From assembly GCA_030832095.1 (NCBI GenBank), contig JAURJT010000037.1, forward strand, positions 1-49,737: a stretch of DNA of 49,737 bases, written 5' to 3'. Source of the stretch: Gammaproteobacteria bacterium. Its GTDB lineage: Bacteria > Pseudomonadota > Gammaproteobacteria > Burkholderiales > Burkholderiaceae_B. Position numbers and translations under genes: made by a program. The notes beneath the pieces were generated by a model that had not been told where the DNA came from, ran no database searches, and was given only the letters and a program-made list of their open reading frames with translations. Within the stretch, counting starts at the first letter, position 1. Each line of letters begins with the position of its first letter. Of this stretch, positions 37,536-45,035 are shown piece after piece.

Positions 37536-38525
37536 ATGCAATTTCCTTCACACAAGCTAGCGACTCTACTTACAGCCCTCGGTCTCGCACTAACTGCTGC
37601 ACCCGCCGCGCAGGCGGTTGATATCAAGCTAGGTCACGTGCTTGCTGCAAGCCACAGCTGGCATAAGGCTGCAGAAGGCTTCGCGGCCGAGGTCAAAGAG
37701 AAGACCGCTGGGCGCGTGAATTTCATCTTATTTCCAAGCAGCCAGCTCGGCAGTGAGAAGACTATGGTTGAAGGCATGCAGATTGGCAGCCAAGGTGCAG
37801 CAATCATCGGCTCTGGTTCGTTGCAGCCCGTAGACGCGCGTTTCGGCGTAGTCGAACTGCCCTATTCCTGGAACACTGCGGCTCAAGCTTACAAGGCTTA
37901 CGATGGTGAACTGGGCGCCGCCCTCGAAAAGATCGGTGACGCCAAGGGTCTTGTGCTGCTGTCTTGGTGGGAGAACGGCTATCGCCACATTACCAATAAC
38001 CGCGGTCCAATCAACACGCCCGCTGATTTAAAGGGTTTAAAAACGCGCGTCACGCCTGACAAGATGCGATTAGACACCTTTGTTGCGCTCGGCGCGAATC
38101 CCGCCCCACTTGCCTTTGGAGAGCTCTACTCGGCGCTGCAACAAAAGGTGTTCGATGCCCAAGAAAACCCGCTCTCTATCATTTACACCTCATCCTTCTT
38201 TGAAGTCCAAAAGTACCTTTCGCTGACCGGCCATGTCTGGAGCCCTGCAAGCCTCGTGATCTCTAAGGCCACCTGGGGCCGACTCTCTGCCGATGATCGC
38301 AAAGTGGTGAAAGCCGCAGCCGACCACTGGCGGGATCAGCAACGTCGCATGATCGCTGAAAGCGACGCCCAATTCATCGCCCAATTAAAAGAAAAAGGCA
38401 TGCAGATCAACGAAGTGAATAAGGCCCCGTTCGCCGCAGCGGTTGCCCCGATCTGGAAAACCTACGAAGTCACTTACGGCCCTGAACTGATGGGTTTACT
38501 TAAGAAGTACCGCGAGGCGAATTAA
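37536..38525 (+). CDS. dctP: TRAP transporter solute-binding protein, DctP family
   Basis: A 329-residue periplasmic receptor of a TRAP carboxylate transporter. The signal peptide spans about residues 1-27 (LATLLTALGLALTAAPAAQA). The mature protein shows DctP features: LGHVLAASHSWHKAAEGFA, FPSSQLGSEKTMVEGMQIG, LSWWENGYRHITNNRGPIN with the NxRGPI element, and GLKTRVTPDKMRLDTFVALGANPAPLAFGELYSALQQ-type region bearing the ligand-carboxylate Arg and the family AQENP strand. The ligand is an organic acid, not further resolvable. The stop overlaps the ATG of dctQ by one base, starting the operon dctP-dctQ-dctM-citE-like. Confidence 0.94.
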   Translation: MQFPSHKLATLLTALGLALTAAPAAQAVDIKLGHVLAASHSWHKAAEGFAAEVKEKTAGRVNFILFPSSQLGSEKTMVEGMQIGSQGAAIIGSGSLQPVDARFGVVELPYSWNTAAQAYKAYDGELGAALEKIGDAKGLVLLSWWENGYRHITNNRGPINTPADLKGLKTRVTPDKMRLDTFVALGANPAPLAFGELYSALQQKVFDAQENPLSIIYTSSFFEVQKYLSLTGHVWSPASLVISKATWGRLSADDRKVVKAAADHWRDQQRRMIAESDAQFIAQLKEKGMQINEVNKAPFAAAVAPIWKTYEVTYGPELMGLLKKYREAN

Positions 38526-39019
38526 TGCTGACTCGCATTTCATACCACCTCTCAGCCTTCAGCAAAGTGTTCGTTGGGGTGGCTTGCGCCGTGCTAGCGG
38601 TGTTAGTCACCATCGTCGTGTTCCAGCGCTTCATCACTCACACTACGCCGCGCTGGGCTGAAGAACTGCCAAGGCTGGTGTTGGTGTGGTGTGCTTTTAT
38701 CGGCGCAGTAGCCTGCAGTCGTGACCGCAGCCATCTCATGGCGGGCCTGCTGCCTTTTATGGTCAAGAGCCCGCGCATACTTGCTGCAGTCGATCGCATC
38801 AACCACGCCCTGACCACAATCGGGCTGATCATTTTGGGCTGGGCTGGTTGGCACCTTGCTCAGATGACGATGGATCAGATGTTACCTGCCACTGAAGTGT
38901 CAGCAGGCGTCGTCTACCTGGCCTTACCAGTTGCCTGCGCAATCACAGCCGTGGTGCACATTGCGCAGTTTTTTGAGCCTTGGCCACCGACCCACGTCGA
39001 AGAATTTTCTCAGGATTAA
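38525..39019 (+). CDS. dctQ: TRAP transporter small permease, DctQ family
   Basis: A 164-residue membrane protein with four transmembrane helices (about 15-35, 48-65, 92-112, 130-148). The DctQ signature is seen in TTPRWAEELPRLVLVWCAFIGA and CSRDRSHL. It acts with DctM in the cytoplasmic membrane to take up the ligand delivered by DctP, driven by sodium or proton gradients. The start overlaps the dctP stop (TAATG). dctM begins two bases after its stop. Confidence 0.92.
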   Translation: MLTRISYHLSAFSKVFVGVACAVLAVLVTIVVFQRFITHTTPRWAEELPRLVLVWCAFIGAVACSRDRSHLMAGLLPFMVKSPRILAAVDRINHALTTIGLIILGWAGWHLAQMTMDQMLPATEVSAGVVYLALPVACAITAVVHIAQFFEPWPPTHVEEFSQD

Positions 39020-39021
39020 CC

Positions 39022-40305
39022 ATGTCGACCGGCGCTCTTTTTTTGGTGGGTGTTTTTATGCTCACGATGTTGGTCGATCTGCCCATCGTGTATGGCATGG
39101 TGCTGGCTGGGCTGGCGTACCTATTTTTATTTGACGCAGCGCCTGTCGCTGTGGCGGCGCAGCAGTTTGTCACTGGCTTAGATAGCTTTACCCTGTTAGC
39201 CATTCCGCTTTTCATTTTGGCCGCGCAATTGATGAATGCTGCGGGCTTAACTCAACGCATCGTGCGCTTGTGCGCAGCGATCGTCGGTGACATCAAGGGT
39301 GGCCTAGCCGTCGTCGCAGTCATGTCGTGCCTGCTGTTCGGCGCCCTATCGGGCTCTGGCGTGGCTGATGTGGTAGCCATCGGTAGCCTGCTGCTGCCAG
39401 CCATGGCTCGGGCCGGCTACGACAAGGGGTTTAGCTGTGCGCTGGTCGGCTGCGCCGGCACGACGGCGACCATCGTGCCGCCCAGCATCGTGCTTATCAT
39501 CTATGGCACCACAACCAACACCTCGGTCGGAAAGCTTTTCATGGCGGGGATCGTACCGGCCGTATTGTTAAGCCTGTCATTGATCTGCATAGCGGTCTGG
39601 CAGGCACGCAAGTACAACTGGAGCGGTGGCAATCCCTTTGAATGGGCCGAATTACGCGCTGCTCTGTTGGATGCAGTGCCTGCTCTGATGGTGCCAGTGC
39701 TCATTATCGGCGGCATACGTTTAGGAATCTTCACGGCTTCTGAGGCTGCTTCAAGTGCAATCGTTTACTCACTGTTCATCGGTCTTTTTTGGTATCGCAG
39801 TTTGTCGCTACGCGCTATTTGGCAAAGTTTAAAAACTGCGGGTGAAGGTAGCTCTTCGATATTATTGATGATTGGTGCCTCAGGCTTTTTCGCCTGGATT
39901 TTGGTTGCCGAACAGGTTCCTCAAGCGCTGTCCGCAATGCTTGCAAACTGGACCGATAGCCGCATCACCGTACTGCTACTGCTCACCGTGGTGTTATTGC
40001 TGCTCGGCACGTTCATGGAAGCGATTCCGATCATCATCATCGTTGCGCCTGTGGTCATGCCAGTGCTCGCACACTACAACATTGATCCCGTGCACTTCGG
40101 TATCTTACTCACGATCAACATGGCGATCGGTGCAGTTTCGCCACCAGTGGGCGTTGATCTCATGGCAGCCTGCAAAATTGGCGGGATCACCATGATGCAA
40201 ACGCTTCGCCCACTGAACTGGATGATGCTTGCGATGGTCACTGTCTTGCTGCTCGTGACCTTCATCCCCGAACTTGTCATGTTTCTTCCAAGGCATGTCC
40301 AATGA
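39022..40305 (+). CDS. dctM: TRAP transporter large permease, DctM family
   Basis: A 427-residue membrane protein with about 12 transmembrane helices, the transport-catalysing subunit. Family segments are LDSFTLLAIPLFILAAQLMN, LLFGALSGSGVADVVAIGSL, AGTTATIVPPSIVLIIYGTTT with the sodium-site region, LLGTFMEAIPIIIIVAPVVMP, and INMAIGAVSPPVGVDLM. The start is the ATG at 39022 with AGGA upstream; an in-frame extension to 38980 lies within dctQ and has no support. It ends in a four-base overlap (ATGA) with the CitE-like gene. Confidence 0.94.
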   Translation: MSTGALFLVGVFMLTMLVDLPIVYGMVLAGLAYLFLFDAAPVAVAAQQFVTGLDSFTLLAIPLFILAAQLMNAAGLTQRIVRLCAAIVGDIKGGLAVVAVMSCLLFGALSGSGVADVVAIGSLLLPAMARAGYDKGFSCALVGCAGTTATIVPPSIVLIIYGTTTNTSVGKLFMAGIVPAVLLSLSLICIAVWQARKYNWSGGNPFEWAELRAALLDAVPALMVPVLIIGGIRLGIFTASEAASSAIVYSLFIGLFWYRSLSLRAIWQSLKTAGEGSSSILLMIGASGFFAWILVAEQVPQALSAMLANWTDSRITVLLLLTVVLLLLGTFMEAIPIIIIVAPVVMPVLAHYNIDPVHFGILLTINMAIGAVSPPVGVDLMAACKIGGITMMQTLRPLNWMMLAMVTVLLLVTFIPELVMFLPRHVQ

Positions 40306-41189
40306 GCACCACCACCTCACGCCGTCCGGCAACACTGCGCCGCAGCTGGCTCTTCACCTCGGGGCTCGACGCAGGTGCGCAACAAGCTGCGCTTGATAGC
40401 GGCGCCGACGTGCTGGTTGCCGACCTAGAAGAGTTCACCTTGCCTGCCGAACGCCCTGCCGCGCGCCCAAAAATCGCCGCGTTGATGGCGCGCTGTCGCG
40501 CACAAAACACAGTGGGTGCTGTACGCATCAATCGTTTGTCCGGCGATGGGCTGGCTGACTTGCAAGGGGTCATGCCTGGCAGCCCAGACGTCATCTTTCT
40601 GCCCTGTGTAGAAAGCGCTGACGAGATTATCGCTCTCGCAAAGGCCATCGAGGCCTTAGAGACGGAATTGGGTTTGCCGGCGGGCCAGACAGAGATCGTT
40701 CCCACCATCGAATCCGCACTTGGCATCGTGTGCATACAAAGCATCTTGGCAGCCAGCCCGCGCGTCAGTGCCTGCCTGCTTGCCGCCGAAGACCTTACGG
40801 CCGATCTGGGCGCCGAACGCGGACTCGACAGCCTAGAGCTCAACCATCTGCGCAGCCGTTTTCTGGTTGACTGCCGAGCCGCCGGACGCGTCGCGATTGA
40901 CTGCCCGTTTAACTATCGCGACCCACAAGCTCAAAGGCTAGACCTCATATGGGCACGACGGATCGGGCTAAAGGCCAAATGCGCGGTGTACCCTATGCAG
41001 ATCGCAGCCATCCATGAAGAGTTAACGCCGTCAGCTCAACAAGTGGTGCTCGCGCGTGCAACCGTAGAAAATTTTGAGGCTGCACGCCGCGGCGAGGCTC
41101 CCTCAGGCCCTGCTATTGAAAGCCCCGACTATCACACCGCACGACGCCTACTGGCGCGTGACCTTGAGTTCAAAACTTGGCGTCTTTAA
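40302..41189 (+). CDS. HpcH/HpaI aldolase / citrate lyase beta-like protein (CitE family)
   Basis: A 295-residue TIM-barrel protein of the CitE-like group, whose members cleave or form beta-hydroxyacyl-CoA bonds such as malyl- or citramalyl-CoA. Visible elements: RRSWLFTSGLDAGAQQAALD at the N-terminus, ADVLVADLEEFT (usually LDLEDAV) with the metal-region acidics, VRINRLSGDG with the substrate Arg, EIVPTIESALGIV with a magnesium-binding Glu, and the loop LLAAEDLTADLGAER. No CitD/CitF partners exist here, so it is not part of a full citrate lyase. Translation is coupled to dctM by an ATGA overlap, so it probably metabolises the acid taken up by the TRAP system. The reaction is not determined. 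Confidence 0.83.
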   Translation: MSTTTSRRPATLRRSWLFTSGLDAGAQQAALDSGADVLVADLEEFTLPAERPAARPKIAALMARCRAQNTVGAVRINRLSGDGLADLQGVMPGSPDVIFLPCVESADEIIALAKAIEALETELGLPAGQTEIVPTIESALGIVCIQSILAASPRVSACLLAAEDLTADLGAERGLDSLELNHLRSRFLVDCRAAGRVAIDCPFNYRDPQAQRLDLIWARRIGLKAKCAVYPMQIAAIHEELTPSAQQVVLARATVENFEAARRGEAPSGPAIESPDYHTARRLLARDLEFKTWRL

Positions 41190-41325
41190 AGTCTATGCAG
41201 GCACTTCAAAATATTATGGGCACACGGCACAAATGCACCGGCATTGTGTTTAGCGTCATCCACTCACCACCAACTTTTCTTGCGCTCCACACTAGGAACA
41301 TTCAATCCAAAGATGTCGCCAGCAG

Positions 41326-41619
41326 TTAAACGTCGCTAAAAGGATGCTCAAGAATGTACTGGCGCAGTGCGCCATCGACTCTGGTTTGCCAGCCCTGACC
41401 TGTTGCCCGAAAACTCGCCAGTACGTCTCGAGATAAGCGAATCGTGATCCTTTCTTTCGTAATCTCAGCCTTTGGCCGACCCATTTTTACAAAAGGCTGT
41501 ACCGCGGCCCATTCAGCGTCCGTAAGGGAGTAGGCGTCAGGATCAGAATCAATACCCGTTTGAATCAACGCTTCTTCAACGTCGGTGGGGATAATCGTAT
41601 TAGGTTTAAGTTTAGGCAT
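41326..41619 (-). CDS. Orphan BrnA-type antitoxin
   Basis: A 97-residue protein like BrnA antitoxins: LKPNTIIPTDVEEALIQTGI with SDPDAYSLTDAEW at the N-terminus, GRPKAEITKERITIRLSRDV as the ribbon-helix-helix strand, and FRATGQGWQTRVDGALRQYI as the helices. BrnA binds DNA, represses its own operon and blocks the RNase BrnT. No brnT is present upstream or downstream, so the antitoxin stands alone. Its ATG lies inside a perfect inverted repeat (41617-41650). No Shine-Dalgarno sequence is seen. Confidence 0.78.
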   Translation of the reverse strand: MPKLKPNTIIPTDVEEALIQTGIDSDPDAYSLTDAEWAAVQPFVKMGRPKAEITKERITIRLSRDVLASFRATGQGWQTRVDGALRQYILEHPFSDV

Positions 41620-41650
41620 GTGACTTATTGCATGTACAGTAAGTCACATG
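41617..41650. promoter_or_regulatory. 11-bp-arm inverted repeat over the brnA start, operator candidate
   Basis: CATGTGACTTA (41617-41627) and TAAGTCACATG (41640-41650) are perfect inverted arms around the 12-base spacer TTGCATGTACAG. The left arm includes the brnA start codon. On the minus strand TTGACC (41650-41655) and TGCAAT (41627-41632), 17 bases apart, form a plausible promoter overlapping the dyad, with its start at or next to the ATG. Binding here would block both promoter and start codon, as expected for autoregulation. Confidence 0.55.
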
Positions 41651-41784
41651 GTCAAACTCTGATACCTGCCGACACAAAGGGCTGCAAAGCAGCGATTTAA
41701 GCGCGGCATCGCCTAATCATTGTTCGCAGAAATACTTAACCGAAGCACACGCTTAACAAGCGAAAAATATTTGCTAACAAATTT

Positions 41785-41828
41785 TTACCAAAGGTAACTT
41801 GAATATCTTGCTTCAACAGGTGTATCCT
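41785..41828 (+). promoter_or_regulatory. Candidate operator and promoter of the paaA2-like/parE operon
   Basis: TTACC-AAA-GGTAA at 41785-41797 is a 13-bp dyad just upstream of a possible promoter: TTGAAT (41799-41804) and TATCCT (41823-41828) with an 18-base spacer. The predicted start falls at about the ATG at 41836, and the bases before that ATG (CCTCCTCTGT) are the opposite of a Shine-Dalgarno sequence, so the mRNA could be leaderless. This is inference from motif spacing. Confidence 0.35.
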
Positions 41829-41835
41829 CCTCTGT

Positions 41836-42030
41836 ATGAAACTGGTTGACTCAATCCCTCCTTCCCAAAGTGACTTAACACTTGCTCGGGCGAACCACGA
41901 AAGTTGGTTTCAAAATAAAGTATTAGCTTCAATGCAAGACACAAGACCGCTGGTTAATCACGAACAAGTGATGTCCGAAATAGAAGCCATCATCAACCAA
42001 GCTGAGCTGAAAAGTCGGAAACTGGCTTAG
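41836..42030 (+). CDS. PaaA2-like antitoxin (stability determinant family)
   Basis: A 64-residue protein with the pattern of PaaA2-type antitoxins: HESWFQNKVLASMQDTRPLV with NHEQVMSEIEAII, comparable to the WxxxKVxxSLxDPRPxxPHxEVMAE pattern of that family. Such antitoxins are largely unstructured helices that wrap the toxin. It precedes and overlaps the parE-like gene by one base (TAGTG). The third component (PaaR regulator) of the E. coli three-gene module is absent. Family assignment is from pattern recognition only. Confidence 0.65.
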   Translation: MKLVDSIPPSQSDLTLARANHESWFQNKVLASMQDTRPLVNHEQVMSEIEAIINQAELKSRKLA

Positions 42031-42308
42031 TGCGGGAGGTCGTTTGGCGCGCTAATGCGCGCGACAATTTAATCGAAATTATTCGTTTCATTTCAAGCGA
42101 AAATATCGCCGCAGCTAAGCGTCTTCAACGTCAAATTCAAGGTGCCATACACTCGGCGAGTGTGCATCCGTGTCTTTACCGGATCGGACGGGTCGACGGC
42201 ACTCGTGAGATTGTCGTATTGCCTAACTACATCGTTGTATATCGATTTACGACTTCACAAATCGAAGTGCTGAGCGTTCTTCATGCACGACAACAATATC
42301 CTCGCTAA
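42030..42308 (+). CDS. ParE/RelE superfamily toxin
   Basis: A 92-residue RelE/ParE fold toxin. It starts with GTG at 42030, sharing one base with the antitoxin stop. Typical elements are VVWRANARDNLIEIIRFISS, ENIAAAKRLQRQIQGAI, RIGRVDGTREIVVLPNYIVVYRF and EVLSVLHARQQYP, the classical end of ParE proteins. ParE toxins inhibit DNA gyrase; RelE toxins cleave mRNA on ribosomes, and the RxVxGTRE..YxxVY pattern fits ParE better. The gene looks intact. Its 3' end overlaps the convergent modC by four bases. Confidence 0.85.
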   Translation: MREVVWRANARDNLIEIIRFISSENIAAAKRLQRQIQGAIHSASVHPCLYRIGRVDGTREIVVLPNYIVVYRFTTSQIEVLSVLHARQQYPR

Positions 42309-43393
42309 ACCAGCAACGCCACCGCTTTAATCTGCGCCCAAAGCGCAAGGCCTGGCGCGATATTCAAACGCGCCACTGACGCGTATGAAATCTTGGCTAG
42401 CAAGCGTTGCTGGGGTTGGTTACCCGCAGATAATTCGATCAAGGCCTGACCGCCTGCTCCGTCTCGTATTGCAAGAACGGTGACAGGCAAAATATTTAGC
42501 ATGCTGGTGTCAGAGTAATGGCTGAGCGCCAGGCTCACATCGCGAGCATGGATGCGTACACGTAAACGATCGCCTGGCGCGTGAGCAGGGCCATGTGCGT
42601 ACAGCGTTCCCATTGGGCTTTGCAGTGTGAGCAAACCGTGCGCATCACGCTGCTCGACCGTCGCCTGCACCACCACGCCCGCATCGTCGCGCAGAGCGAG
42701 CGGTGCATCAGGATGATTCATGACCTCAAGTGCCGGGCCCGCCTGGCGCACGCGCCCGCCTTTCATCAAGACCAGATAATCTGCCAAGCGCGACATCTCA
42801 TCGACCGCATGGGTAACATATAAAAACGGGATAGTCGTGGTTTGCTTGAGACGCTCGAGCACACCCAAAATCTCAGAGCGACGTGCAGCATCAAGGGCCG
42901 CCAGAGGTTCGTCAAGCAAGAGAATGCCAGGGCGCGTGAGCAGCGCACGACCAAGCGCGACGCGTTGGCGCTCGCCACCTGATAGCTGACCAATTGCCCG
43001 TTGTAACAAGGGCGCTAAATCAAGTTGCTCAACACATTGCGCATATTCAACTGCGGTACCGCCCACCCGCTGCCAACCGTAACGTAAATTTTGCTCGACC
43101 GACAGGTGCGGCAGCAGTGCTGAGTGCTGAAACACGAAGCCAACACGCCGTTGGTGCGCGGGCACAAACACGCCAAGCGCCTGCCAGGTTTGTTGATTGA
43201 TTCGGATATGGCCTTTGACGTCGGGCTCGAGCCCGGCGATGGCACGCAAGATGGTGGTTTTACCGCCGCCAGAGGGACCAAAAATGACTGTCGTGCCCGA
43301 AGAGGGCAGCGTTAAGTCAACTGACAACTCGAAGGCAGCCTCACCTGCGCGTACGAGCTTCAGACTTAAGTCGATACCGGTTTGTTCGCTCAT
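42305..43393 (-). CDS. modC: Molybdate ABC transporter ATP-binding protein
   Basis: A 362-residue ModC ATPase. Walker A is GPSGGGKTT (residues 39-47), the signature LSGGERQ (138-144), Walker B LLLDEP (about 159-164), and the switch His is in LYVTHAVDEM. The C-terminal third has TOBE/Mop-like molybdate-binding repeats (LRVRIHARDVSLAL and LLAKISYASVARL). It powers molybdate import through ModB. Its start overlaps the modB stop by four bases, and its end overlaps the ParE-type toxin gene by four bases on the other strand. Confidence 0.95.
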   Translation of the reverse strand: MSEQTGIDLSLKLVRAGEAAFELSVDLTLPSSGTTVIFGPSGGGKTTILRAIAGLEPDVKGHIRINQQTWQALGVFVPAHQRRVGFVFQHSALLPHLSVEQNLRYGWQRVGGTAVEYAQCVEQLDLAPLLQRAIGQLSGGERQRVALGRALLTRPGILLLDEPLAALDAARRSEILGVLERLKQTTTIPFLYVTHAVDEMSRLADYLVLMKGGRVRQAGPALEVMNHPDAPLALRDDAGVVVQATVEQRDAHGLLTLQSPMGTLYAHGPAHAPGDRLRVRIHARDVSLALSHYSDTSMLNILPVTVLAIRDGAGGQALIELSAGNQPQQRLLAKISYASVARLNIAPGLALWAQIKAVALLV

Positions 43394-44073
43394 CGCGCCT
43401 CACCCGTCTGGTGCGACAGCCGCTGGCCGTACCATTGCATCAAACACAGCACCACAAACGAAAAGATCAACAGACCACCAGCCAACCAGTGCGCTTGCTC
43501 GTAGGCCATTGCTTCAACACGGTCATAGAGTAGCACCGACAGCACACGCGTTTCGCCTTCGATATTGCCGCCCACCATCAAGATCACGCCAAACTCGCCC
43601 ACCGTGTGCGCAAACCCCATCACCGTCGCAGTAATAAACGCCGGGCGACACAGCGGGATCACGACGGTTTTGAAACGATCAAAGGGCGACGCACGAAGTG
43701 TTGCGGCCACATCCAAGATTGACGTATCTAAACTTGCGAAACCCGCTTGCAGGGGTTGCACCACAAAGGGCAACGAATACAGCACCGAGGCCAACAACAA
43801 TCCCCAAAATGTAAACGCCAACGAGCCCCAACCTAGAGCGTGCGTCAGCTGACCAAGCGGCCCGTTGGGCCCCAGCATGACCAACAAATAAAACCCGAGC
43901 ACGGTAGGCGGCAGCACCATCGGCAGCGCCACAATTGCAGAGAGCGGCGCTTTAAAACGTGAACGCGTCCGGGCCAGCCACCAGGCAAGTGGGGTACCCA
44001 ACAGCAACAAAATCACCGTCGTGAGGGTTGCAAGCTTAAGAGTCACCCACAGGGCAGCCAAAATCGCTGTCAT
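43390..44073 (-). CDS. modB: Molybdate ABC transporter permease
   Basis: A 227-residue inner membrane permease with about five to six transmembrane helices. The ABC-coupling loop reads AATLRASPFDRFKTVVIPLCRPAFI near residue 145, the typical EAA motif region; ALPMVLPPTVLGFYLLVMLG and FAHTVGEFGVILMVGGNI are characteristic of ModB. It begins 18 bp after modA and overlaps modC by four bases. Confidence 0.96.
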   Translation of the reverse strand: MTAILAALWVTLKLATLTTVILLLLGTPLAWWLARTRSRFKAPLSAIVALPMVLPPTVLGFYLLVMLGPNGPLGQLTHALGWGSLAFTFWGLLLASVLYSLPFVVQPLQAGFASLDTSILDVAATLRASPFDRFKTVVIPLCRPAFITATVMGFAHTVGEFGVILMVGGNIEGETRVLSVLLYDRVEAMAYEQAHWLAGGLLIFSFVVLCLMQWYGQRLSHQTGEAR

Positions 44074-44091
44074 CGCGGTGCGTCGCAGAAT

Positions 44092-44844
44092 TTAGTTGTA
44101 GCCATGGCTTGCAATAATGCCTTGTGCTTCGGGCTGTTGCAAATAATGCATGAATGCTCGCGCTGCCTGATTGTTTTGACCACGTTTCAACAACACCGCC
44201 GTTTGAATAATTGGCTGGTGTAACGACTCAGGCACCAACCAACTGTTCTGGTAAAGCTTTTTTTGTTCAGGTGTCTCAAGTGCAAACGCACGCGGCAACA
44301 AACCCGCGTCGGCATTCCCGCTAAACACAAAATGAGCGGCCTGGCCTATGTTTTCACCCATGACTAAACGCGCTTGCACCTTTGGCAACAAGCCTAGCGC
44401 CTCGAGTGTTTGCTTTGCGGCCAACCCGTAAGGCGCCAACTCGGGGTTCGCCATTGCAAGTTTTTTAAACTGCGCTTGACTGAGAAGCTGCTCGGCCGGT
44501 GCGGCCGCGCTTGGGGTCTGACTCACAAACACCAAGCGGCCACGAGCGTAGTCAAACAAGGTGTCCTTCACTGCAAAGCCTTCATTCACCAAGCGCTCGG
44601 GGGTCTGGCGGTCAGCCGACAAAAATGCATCAAAGGGGGCCGCCTGACGGATCTGGGCGTAAAACTTACCAGTTGAGGCCGCACTGATCGAGATTTTGTA
44701 AGGGGTTTGCTCTGAAAATTTAAGCACTAGTACTTGTGCGGTATTGACAAAATTGCTTGCAACCGCCAAGCGTGCGTCTTGGGCGCTCGACCGCAGCGAA
44801 TAAAGTGATAAAAATAACAATAAAATCAAATACTTATACATCAT
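44092..44844 (-). CDS. modA: Molybdate ABC transporter substrate-binding protein
   Basis: A 250-residue periplasmic molybdate/tungstate receptor. After the signal peptide (hydrophobic LILLLFLSLYSLRSSA, residues about 5-21) the mature start DARLAVASNFVNTAQVL is a ModA hallmark, followed by SISAASTGKFYAQIRQAAPFD with the anion-binding Ser, FLSADRQTPERLV, and GENIGQAAHFVFSGNADAGL. Two ATGs begin the frame; AGAGG is 6 bases before the second (44841), which may be the true start. It leads modABC and is divergent from moaA across 191 bp. Confidence 0.94.
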   Translation of the reverse strand: MMYKYLILLLFLSLYSLRSSAQDARLAVASNFVNTAQVLVLKFSEQTPYKISISAASTGKFYAQIRQAAPFDAFLSADRQTPERLVNEGFAVKDTLFDYARGRLVFVSQTPSAAAPAEQLLSQAQFKKLAMANPELAPYGLAAKQTLEALGLLPKVQARLVMGENIGQAAHFVFSGNADAGLLPRAFALETPEQKKLYQNSWLVPESLHQPIIQTAVLLKRGQNNQAARAFMHYLQQPEAQGIIASHGYN

Positions 44845-45035
44845 AAACCTCTAAGAACCTCACGCACCTGACACGTCACCCTCACCCCTAACTCAATTAA
44901 ACTTGAGAGCCTCGCGCTGACTATTGTTGTTGGATAACCCGATTACCCTCAGGGTCGCCATGCACCAAAGCTCAAATTAAGAGTACAGTAATTCTACGGA
45001 TATATCTGCACGACTTACTGGCTCGATTTCACACT
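44845..45035. promoter_or_regulatory. Divergent modA / moaA promoter region
   Basis: A 191-bp gap between molybdate import and cofactor-synthesis genes, which must contain both promoters. Seen: a CTCAA-N6-TTGAG dyad at 44892-44907 and an 8-bp palindrome GATATATC close to the moaA start. Neither matches the full ModE consensus (CGCTATATA...TATATAACG), and no modE gene is in the window, so molybdate control is not shown. Confidence 0.35.

Noticed and set aside
37324..37560. A 78-codon plus-strand frame before dctP
   Set aside because: Only codons 37363-37455 resemble a family (HEPN). The rest overlaps the dctP start, and the frame's own start lies within the MNT remnant, so it is treated as a pseudogene fragment.
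41194..41328. A 44-codon plus-strand frame between the CitE-like gene and brnA
   Set aside because: No ribosome site, no recognisable family, and it ends at the brnA 3' end; too weak to call.
44960..45030. ATAT-rich sequence (GATATATC) as a ModE box upstream of moaA
   Set aside because: It lacks the spaced CGCTATATA/TATATAACG half-sites, and the palindrome is short enough to arise by chance.
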